Both the position numbers and the translations under genes were made by a program. DNA of 64,000 nucleotides from positions 1,178,001 to 1,242,000 of the forward strand of contig NZ_AP024238.1 of the NCBI RefSeq assembly GCF_019973615.1. The letters are read 5' to 3'. How positions within the stretch are numbered: position 1 is the first letter of the stretch; each line of letters starts with the position of its first letter. The stretch comes from Rhodoferax lithotrophicus. Lineage in GTDB: Bacteria; Pseudomonadota; Gammaproteobacteria; Burkholderiales; Burkholderiaceae_C. The notes beneath the pieces were generated by a model, which was not told the origin of the DNA, did not search any database, and worked only from the letters and a program-made list of their open reading frames with translations. This document shows, piece by piece, positions 57,458 through 64,000 of the stretch.

Positions 57458-59695
57458 TCAGGCGGCTACGCTAGCCAGGATGTCGTTGAAAGTGGTACTG
57501 GGGCGCATGACGGCGGTGACTTTCTGCTTGTCGGCCAAAAAGTAACCGCCGATGTCCGCCGGTTTGCCCTGTACTGATTTGAACTCTTCCAGGATTTTGG
57601 ATTCGTTTTCTGCCAATGCTTTGGCCAATGGTGCGAAATGCGCTTGCAGGGCTTGGTCTTGCGTTTGTGCAGCCAATTCCTGTGCCCAATACATCGCCAG
57701 GTAGAACTGGCTGCCGCGGTTGTCCAACTGGCCGGTTTTGGCGGAAGGGCCTTTGCTGTTGTCCAGCAGTTTCCCGGTGGCAGCATCCAAAGCGGTTGCC
57801 AGAATCTTGGCTTTTTCGTTGCCGTTCTTCAGGCCCAGGTCTTCCAGACTGACGGCCAGCGCCAGGAATTCACCCAGCGAATCCCAGCGCAAGTGGTTTT
57901 CTTCCACCAGTTGCTGCACGTGCTTGGGGGCAGAGCCGCCGGCACCGGTTTCGTACATGCCACCACCCGCCATCAGCGGCACAATGGACAGCATTTTGGC
58001 GCTGGTGCCCAGTTCCATGATCGGGAACAAATCGGTCAGGTAGTCACGCAGGATGTTGCCGGTCACCGAGATGGTGTCCAGGCCACGGATCACACGTTCC
58101 ATCGTGTAACGAATGGCGCGCACTTGCGACATGATCTGGATGTCCAGCCCCGTGGTGTCGTGATCCTTGAGGTAGGTCTTTACCTTTTTGATCAGTTCGT
58201 TTTCGTGTGGACGGTAGGGGTCCAGCCAGAACACGGCGGGCATGCCGGAATTGCGGGCGCGGGTTACAGCCAGTTTCACCCAGTCACGGATCGGGGCATC
58301 CTTGACCTGGCACATGCGCCAGATATCACCTTCCTCGACGTTTTGTGTCAACAGCACTTCGCCAGTGTCCAGGTCGGTGATGTTGGCCACGCCGTCTTCG
58401 GGAATTTCGAAGGTCTTGTCGTGTGAGCCGTATTCTTCAGCCTGTTGCGCCATCAGGCCCACGTTGGGCACGGTACCCATGGTTTTGGGGTCGAAGTTGC
58501 CGTTCCATTTACAGAAGTTGATCATCTCCTGGTAAATGCGGGCAAACGTGCTTTCAGGCATCACGGCTTTCACGTCTTTCAGGCGACCATCGGCTCCCCA
58601 CATCTTGCCGCCATTGCGGATCATGGCGGGCATGGAGGCATCCACAATGATGTCGTTGGGTGAATGGAAGTTGGTAATGCCCTTGGCGGAGTCGACCATG
58701 GCCAGCTCGGGGCGGTGTTCATGGCAGGCGTGCAGGTCATTGATGACTTCTTCGCGCTGCGACTGAGGCAGGGTGGCGAGCTTGTCATACAGATTGATCA
58801 TGCCGTTGTTGACGTTGACACCCAGCTCTTCAAACAGTTTGGCGTGTTTCTGGAACGCGTCCTTGTAGAAGATGCGCACGCAGTGGCCGAACACGATGGG
58901 GTGGGATACCTTCATCATGGTGGCTTTGACGTGTAAGGAGAACATCACACCGGTCTTGCGGGCATCTTCAATTTCTTTTTCGTAAAAGGCCAGCAAGGCT
59001 TTTTTGCTCATGAACATGCTGTCGATGACTTCGCCGTCCTTGAGTGCCAGCTTGGGCTTGAGCACGATGGTCTTGCCGCTCTTGGTGATCAATTCCATCT
59101 TCACGTCACGCGCTTTGTCCAGGGTCATGGACTTCTCGCCATGGTAGAAGTCGCCATGGTGCATGTGGGAAACGTGGGTGCGTGATGCCTGACTCCACTC
59201 GGCCATGGAGTGAGGATGCTTGCGCGCATAATTTTTGACGGCCAAGGGAGCGCGGCGGTCAGAGTTGCCTTCCCGAAGCACCGGGTTCACTGCGCTGCCG
59301 ATGCATCTGGAGTAACGGTTGCGGATGGCCTTATCTGCGTCAGTCTGTGGATCTTCGGGGAAGTTGGGTACCGCATAGCCTTTGGACTGCAATTCTTTGA
59401 TACAGGCGACCAACTGTCCTACCGATGCGCTGATGTTGGGCAATTTGATGATGTTGGTATCGGGCAGCAACGTCAGGCGGCCGAGTTCCTTGAGGTTGTC
59501 TGGCACCTTTTGCATTTCGGTCAGGTATTCTGGAAACTCGGCCAGAACCCGGGCTGCTACCGAGATGTCACATTCGCTGACATCAACACCAGCAGGTGCC
59601 GTAAACGTGCGAATCACTGGGAGGAATGCGCACGTTGCCAGAAACGGTGCTTCGTCAGTCAGGGTGTAGATAATTTTGGAGGGTTCGGTAGCCAT
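57458..59695 (-). CDS. icd: Isocitrate dehydrogenase, NADP-dependent, monomeric type
   Basis: A 745-residue monomeric isocitrate dehydrogenase (oxidative decarboxylation of isocitrate to 2-oxoglutarate in the citrate cycle). The length and segments such as [25 protein letters not shown] [59 protein letters not shown] and [15 protein letters not shown] are diagnostic for the monomeric family, unrelated in sequence to the dimeric Icd. ATG 59695 follows AAGGAA; an alternative at 59710 is less supported. Confidence 0.96.
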   Translation of the reverse strand: MATEPSKIIYTLTDEAPFLATCAFLPVIRTFTAPAGVDVSECDISVAARVLAEFPEYLTEMQKVPDNLKELGRLTLLPDTNIIKLPNISASVGQLVACIKELQSKGYAVPNFPEDPQTDADKAIRNRYSRCIGSAVNPVLREGNSDRRAPLAVKNYARKHPHSMAEWSQASRTHVSHMHHGDFYHGEKSMTLDKARDVKMELITKSGKTIVLKPKLALKDGEVIDSMFMSKKALLAFYEKEIEDARKTGVMFSLHVKATMMKVSHPIVFGHCVRIFYKDAFQKHAKLFEELGVNVNNGMINLYDKLATLPQSQREEVINDLHACHEHRPELAMVDSAKGITNFHSPNDIIVDASMPAMIRNGGKMWGADGRLKDVKAVMPESTFARIYQEMINFCKWNGNFDPKTMGTVPNVGLMAQQAEEYGSHDKTFEIPEDGVANITDLDTGEVLLTQNVEEGDIWRMCQVKDAPIRDWVKLAVTRARNSGMPAVFWLDPYRPHENELIKKVKTYLKDHDTTGLDIQIMSQVRAIRYTMERVIRGLDTISVTGNILRDYLTDLFPIMELGTSAKMLSIVPLMAGGGMYETGAGGSAPKHVQQLVEENHLRWDSLGEFLALAVSLEDLGLKNGNEKAKILATALDAATGKLLDNSKGPSAKTGQLDNRGSQFYLAMYWAQELAAQTQDQALQAHFAPLAKALAENESKILEEFKSVQGKPADIGGYFLADKQKVTAVMRPSTTFNDILASVAA

Positions 59696-59820
59696 GGCGT
59701 TCCTTTTCAAATTGAGTTGTTTGGCAACCTGCGACTGTATTCGATAGGCACAGGAATGAAGGGGCTTTGCGGTAGGGAGAAATTGAGGGATGTCAATGAA
59801 TTCACTTTCTCTCTACCAAA

Positions 59821-59853
59821 AAAAGCCTGATACCCAGTGGACATCAGGCTTTT
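59821..59853 (-). terminator. Hairpin terminator after adk
   Basis: AAAAGCCTGAT / ATCAGGCTTTT, a perfect 11-bp stem with an 11-base loop followed by a run of U in the minus transcript, 21 bases after the adk stop at 59874. Confidence 0.85.
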
Positions 59854-59873
59854 CTCAGAAGCACAAGAAGAGC

Positions 59874-60641
<768 letters not shown>

Positions 60642-60655
60642 TTACAGCAGCCTTC

Positions 60656-61399
60656 TCAGGTCTCAAATAAGTGCCGAACCCGTTCCAGGTCTTCCGGGGT
60701 GTCCACGCCAGGGCCGGGCGGATGGGGGGTGACATGGACGGCAATGTGGTGACCGTGCCACATGGCGCGCAATTGCTCCAGCGATTCCGACAGCTCGGTA
60801 GGGGCTTGCGCCAGGGTAGGAAATTGCCGCAAAAACCCGACCCGGTAGCCATAAATGCCGATGTGCCGCAGCGGGGCCGGGTTGGGCAACTGGCTGGGGG
60901 TGTCGCGCGGAAAAGGAATCGGTGAACGGCTGAAATAATGCGCCAGACCCGCCGCATCACACACCACTTTGACGATATTGGGGTTGTGAAAATCAGCCAC
61001 GGTTTCTATCGCGTGGGCGGCGGTGCTGATGCTTGCTTGTGGCGTTTGTTGCAAAAGTCGGGCCACGGCACTGACCAGCGCGGAATCCATCAGCGGTTCG
61101 TCGCCTTGTACATTCACCACGATGTCTTCATCGTTCAAGCCCAGCACTTGGCAGGCTTCGGCCAGCCGGTCGCTGCCGCTGGCATGGTCGGTGCGGGTCA
61201 ACACGGCTTGAACACCGTGGGTTCGGCAGGCTTGCACAATCAGCGGGCTGTCGGCGGCCACCACCACGCGCTCAGCACCAATGTGTGAGACCCGCTGCGC
61301 CACGCGTACCACCATGGGTATACCCGCAATGTCAGCCAGTGGTTTGTTGGGGAGACGGGTCGAGGCCAACCGGGCCGGAATCAGAACGGTGAAACTCAT
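60656..61399 (-). CDS. kdsB: 3-deoxy-manno-octulosonate cytidylyltransferase (CMP-KDO synthetase)
   Basis: A 247-residue enzyme activating KDO with CTP for lipopolysaccharide inner-core synthesis. Visible segments are [17 protein letters not shown] (nucleotide-binding), [28 protein letters not shown] and the [12 protein letters not shown] strand with [11 protein letters not shown]. It is located next to lpxK, another LPS gene, in the order usual for betaproteobacteria. Confidence 0.96.
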   Translation of the reverse strand: MSFTVLIPARLASTRLPNKPLADIAGIPMVVRVAQRVSHIGAERVVVAADSPLIVQACRTHGVQAVLTRTDHASGSDRLAEACQVLGLNDEDIVVNVQGDEPLMDSALVSAVARLLQQTPQASISTAAHAIETVADFHNPNIVKVVCDAAGLAHYFSRSPIPFPRDTPSQLPNPAPLRHIGIYGYRVGFLRQFPTLAQAPTELSESLEQLRAMWHGHHIAVHVTPHPPGPGVDTPEDLERVRHLFET

Positions 61400-61451
61400 G
61401 GCAGTCGGGGCAAAGGGAAGACCGTTGGGAGTGGTTTGAAGCTTGGGCAGT

Positions 61452-61634
61452 TTACAGGCCGAGTTCTTCGTCCGTCAGCGTACGTGCCTCGTTCTCCAGC
61501 AGCACCGGGATACCGTCACGCACCGGGTAGGCCAGGCGGGCGCTGCGCGAAATGAGTTCGCTTTTTTCGCGGTCAAATTCAAGTGGCCCTTTGGTGACGG
61601 GGCAAACCAGCAGTTCAAGTAGTCGTGTGTCCAT
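61452..61634 (-). CDS. Trm112-family small protein (YcaR-like)
   Basis: A 60-residue protein with [20 protein letters not shown] and the conserved [19 protein letters not shown]. The family includes Trm112, an activator of methyltransferases; the bacterial role is unclear. It retains only one of the four zinc cysteines of the eukaryotic form. ATG 61634 is chosen by family alignment. It sits between lpxK and kdsB, its usual place. Confidence 0.88.
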   Translation of the reverse strand: MDTRLLELLVCPVTKGPLEFDREKSELISRSARLAYPVRDGIPVLLENEARTLTDEELGL

Positions 61635-61745
61635 GCGTGGATGATAGCCTGATCTCCCCCATGGCTGTAGGAGTCCGGCCCTCTGGCGAACCGGTGTGAA
61701 GCACCCCATGGATAGTTCAGATTGGGTGCGATGGCTTCAGCGGTG

Positions 61746-62795
61746 TTACCTGGGACTGGTCAGCAGGTCAGTGATGTGGGCATCGAGTTGCTTGAAAAAT
61801 GCCTCGGGCAGGGTGCAGATCAGTGGCACGGCCAGCGCATCCGGGCGCAAGGGCCACAGTTTGACGGCATCTTTTTCCGTACAAATAAGGCTGTAGAGCT
61901 TGTATTCATTGCATGAAGCACTCTCAAATTCATTGTGATCCGGCAGGCTCAACGTGTGTTCGGGGTGCACGCCGCGTGTGCGCAACATGGCAAAGAAAGC
62001 CTCGGGCTGGGCAATGCCTGCCAGTGCGAACAATGGTGGCTTGGGTTCGTGCGTGCTGGTGTCTGCCATGGAAGTTGCCCAACTGGCCAGTTCGGACAAG
62101 GCCACCCGGCTGCCATCGGCGCGTTGGGCCCAGTCCGCCAATGTGCGCCGGGCGGCAAAGCCGGCAAACACCGGGTGTTGACCGGTGTGCACGACCAGAT
62201 CCAGCGGACGGGGCCAGGGTTCGCGCAAGGGGCCGGCGGGCAGTAGCCAGCCGTTGCCGACACCCCGGTCATCAAACACGCCAATTTCCAGATCGCGGTG
62301 CAGGGCCAGGTGTTGCAGCCCGTCGTCACTGACGATGAGCTGGGTCTGCGGGTAGGCTGCCAGCAGGGCACGTGCCGCATCGATGCGGCGTTCGGCCACA
62401 AACACCGGGGCCTGGGTGCGGCGCTGGATCAGGCTGGGTTCGTCACCCACGTCTTGTGCACGGGCGTGTGCCGTCACTTCCAGACAGCCCAGGGTACGCC
62501 GACCATAACCGCGCGAAATCACGCCCACCGCCAGCCCTTGTGCTTGCCAGTGCTCCACCAGGGCCATCACCACCGGGGTTTTGCCCACACCGCCCGCCAC
62601 CACGTTGCCCACCACTACCAGCGGCACCTTGACACGTTCGGTTTTCAGGATATGCAGGCGGTAGAGCCAGCCGCGCAGGCGCACCAACGCGCCGTACAGC
62701 AGCGACGTGGGCCAGAAGCACCAGGCCAGCAGGCCGCGCTCGGTCCAGGCTTGGCGCAGGGTGTCTTGCCAGGCGGGTTGGCTTGGCGCCGTCAT
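61746..62795 (-). CDS. lpxK: Tetraacyldisaccharide 4'-kinase
   Basis: A 349-residue inner-membrane-associated kinase phosphorylating lipid A disaccharide at the 4' position. The P-loop is [14 protein letters not shown], followed by ISRGYGRR and [17 protein letters not shown] with conserved catalytic Asp residues. The N-terminal hydrophobic helix ([17 protein letters not shown]) anchors it. ATG 62795 is used; the open frame extends to TTG 62801. Nine bases separate it from the exbD stop. Confidence 0.95.
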   Translation of the reverse strand: MTAPSQPAWQDTLRQAWTERGLLAWCFWPTSLLYGALVRLRGWLYRLHILKTERVKVPLVVVGNVVAGGVGKTPVVMALVEHWQAQGLAVGVISRGYGRRTLGCLEVTAHARAQDVGDEPSLIQRRTQAPVFVAERRIDAARALLAAYPQTQLIVSDDGLQHLALHRDLEIGVFDDRGVGNGWLLPAGPLREPWPRPLDLVVHTGQHPVFAGFAARRTLADWAQRADGSRVALSELASWATSMADTSTHEPKPPLFALAGIAQPEAFFAMLRTRGVHPEHTLSLPDHNEFESASCNEYKLYSLICTEKDAVKLWPLRPDALAVPLICTLPEAFFKQLDAHITDLLTSPR

Positions 62796-62804
62796 GGACA
62801 AGCT

Positions 62805-63227
62805 CTAAGACCCGTTGCTGGTGGATTGGGTGGCAAAGGTGATTTGGGTCAGGCCCGCGCGGCGAGCAGCTTCCATCACGGTGATCACGGCCTGGTGTTT
62901 GGCCGAGGCATCGGCGTTGATGATCACCACCGACTCTTTGCCTGCTTTGGCCGCTTCCACCAAGGCCTGAGCCAGCTCCGTCACGCTGCGCCCGGCCACG
63001 GTTTGTTTGTTGACGCTGTACACACCCTCGGCGCTGACCGACACCAGCACCTCTTTGGGATAGTCACGCTGGGCATCTACATCGGCCACCGGCAGTTTGA
63101 TCTGCATCTCGGTGAACTTGCTGTAGGTGGTGGAGAGCATCAAAAAGATCAGGATCACCAGCAGCACGTCAATGAACGGGATCAGGTTGATCTCGGGCTC
63201 TTCTTTCTGGCGCGGACGAAAGTTCAT
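62805..63227 (-). CDS. exbD: ExbD/TolR-type biopolymer transport protein
   Basis: A 140-residue membrane protein with a short N-terminus, one helix (INLIPFIDVLLVILIFLML, containing the functional Asp) and a periplasmic domain with VSVSAEGVYSVNKQTV and VVIINADASAKHQAVITVME. It forms the proton channel with ExbB to energise TonB-dependent uptake. It overlaps neither neighbour; exbB ends eight bases upstream. Confidence 0.93.
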   Translation of the reverse strand: MNFRPRQKEEPEINLIPFIDVLLVILIFLMLSTTYSKFTEMQIKLPVADVDAQRDYPKEVLVSVSAEGVYSVNKQTVAGRSVTELAQALVEAAKAGKESVVIINADASAKHQAVITVMEAARRAGLTQITFATQSTSNGS

Positions 63228-63235
63228 AGGACTGG

Positions 63236-63859
63236 CTACTTGCGCAGATGATTCAGGTGGCGTGCCAGGTGTTCGGCCGAGAGTTCCAGGGTCAACAGGT
63301 ATTCATCGACCCGGCCACGAAAGTAGCGCCAGAAAATCAGCGAAGGAATCGCCACAATCAGGCCAAACGCGGTGTTGTACAGCGCCACCGAGATACCGTG
63401 GGCCAGTTCGGCCGGGTTGCCGCCGGTGGTGCCGGCAGGTTGTGAGCCAAAAATCTCGATCATGCCGACCACCGTGCCAAACAAGCCCATCAGCGGTGCA
63501 GCCGAGGCGATGGTGGCCAGGGCATTGAGGTAACGCTCCAGCCGATGCGCCACACGCCGACCGGTGGCCTCCATGCTGGCGTGTAATTCTTCTTCACTGC
63601 AGCGTGGGTTGCTATTGAGGGCACGCAGACCACTGGCCAGGACTTCGCCCAGGGCTGAATTTTTCTCCAACTGGCTCACCACATCCGGTCCGGGCACGTT
63701 TTGCCGGGTGACCGCAATCACTTCTTCGAGCAGTTTTGCAGGCGCGATCTTGGTGGTTTTCAGGCTGATAAAACGCTCAATCACCAGCGCCAGCGCCAGA
63801 ACCGAGCAGGCAATCAAAGGCCAAATGGGCCAGCCTGCGGCTTGTATGATGGAAAACAA
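63236..63859 (-). CDS. exbB: ExbB/MotA/TolQ-type proton channel protein
   Basis: A 207-residue inner-membrane protein with three helices (IWPLIACSVLALALVIERFI; ATIASAAPLMGLFGTVVGM; ISVALYNTAFGLIVAIPSLI) and the conserved TVVGMIEIF channel signature. TTG 63859 is the start, with GGAG seven bases upstream. Works with ExbD and TonB; tonB itself is not in the window. First gene of the LPS/adk run. Confidence 0.92.
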   Translation of the reverse strand: MFSIIQAAGWPIWPLIACSVLALALVIERFISLKTTKIAPAKLLEEVIAVTRQNVPGPDVVSQLEKNSALGEVLASGLRALNSNPRCSEEELHASMEATGRRVAHRLERYLNALATIASAAPLMGLFGTVVGMIEIFGSQPAGTTGGNPAELAHGISVALYNTAFGLIVAIPSLIFWRYFRGRVDEYLLTLELSAEHLARHLNHLRK

Positions 63860-64000
63860 ATTAAAACTCCGCTGAAGAAAAAAAGCTGCGTGATTATGGC
63901 GCAGCGTGGGTGAGCATCAGGCGTTTTCTGACAAGACTGGGGTCACATGGCCACTGCGACCGGGTTGACCCCAGTTCGCCCGGAGTGTGCACATTTTCTG

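Noticed and set aside
63936..63975. Inverted repeat ACTGGGGTCA/TGACCCCAGT near the right edge as a transposon end or REP
   Set aside because: Only one copy is seen and the flank is cut by the window edge, so it cannot be told from a chance or REP-like sequence.

Overview
The window reads as the chromosome of a betaproteobacterium of the order Burkholderiales, most likely family Comamonadaceae (Rhodoferax/Polaromonas-like). This is inferred from moderately high GC coding sequence, the gene orders lptA-lptB-rpoN, argS-SPOR-dsbA and exbB-exbD-lpxK-Trm112-kdsB-adk, a monomeric NADP isocitrate dehydrogenase, malate synthase G, and CTGT-N8-CAG type LexA boxes. No rRNA, tRNA, CRISPR array or complete insertion sequence was seen, and no gene-free stretch exceeds about 300 bases.

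Layout. 1-752: two translationally coupled DarT-like ADP-ribosyltransferase genes, the second cut by the window edge. 991-5461: malate synthase G, a HAD dehalogenase and a family III CoA-transferase. 5518-15984: three secreted lipoprotein genes divergent from two paralogous hybrid sensor kinases and a LuxR-type response regulator. Each lipoprotein gene has the same TACCCC/GGGGGG inverted motif 55-57 bases before its start codon. 16172-17945: LysR regulator plus ChbG/YdjC deacetylase. 18121-23188: a colicin V-like microcin island with a small LuxR regulator, an HlyD adaptor gene whose 5' end is broken, a double-glycine precursor peptide, a CPBP membrane protein (immunity candidate) and a C39-peptidase ABC exporter. 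23296-26579: lipid-linked sugar transfer genes and a PsiF protein. 26724-34508: argS, SPOR protein, dsbA, lptA, lptB, rpoN and an RlmL-like methyltransferase. 34519-44900: PIN protein, glutamine-synthetase-like enzyme, several exported proteins, alpha carbonic anhydrase, a His-tailed EamA permease, a class III aminotransferase and a DsbG-like lipoprotein. 44878-54014: a dienoyl-CoA reductase/enoyl-CoA hydratase fusion with divergent PadR regulator, HD-GYP protein, acyl-CoA dehydrogenase with acyl-CoA-associated kinase, and a Crp/Fnr regulator. 54136-57378: hydroxyacid dehydrogenase, lexA with tandem SOS boxes, asparaginase. 57458-63859: icd, then adk, kdsB, Trm112, lpxK, exbD and exbB.

The most unusual signal cuts across all regions: a dispersed repeat of about 55 bp present in at least 13 copies, with a possible 14th, in both orientations. 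It has a GCTATT-N5-AATAGC hairpin whose arms co-vary, followed by an imperfect GCGCTT...AAGCGC palindrome and an AGAGGCC tail. Several copies lie in frame inside genes (rpoN, the RlmL-like gene, asparaginase, the HAD dehalogenase, ChbG). Others supply the last codons and stop of a gene, and one forms the linker of the FadH-enoyl-CoA hydratase fusion.
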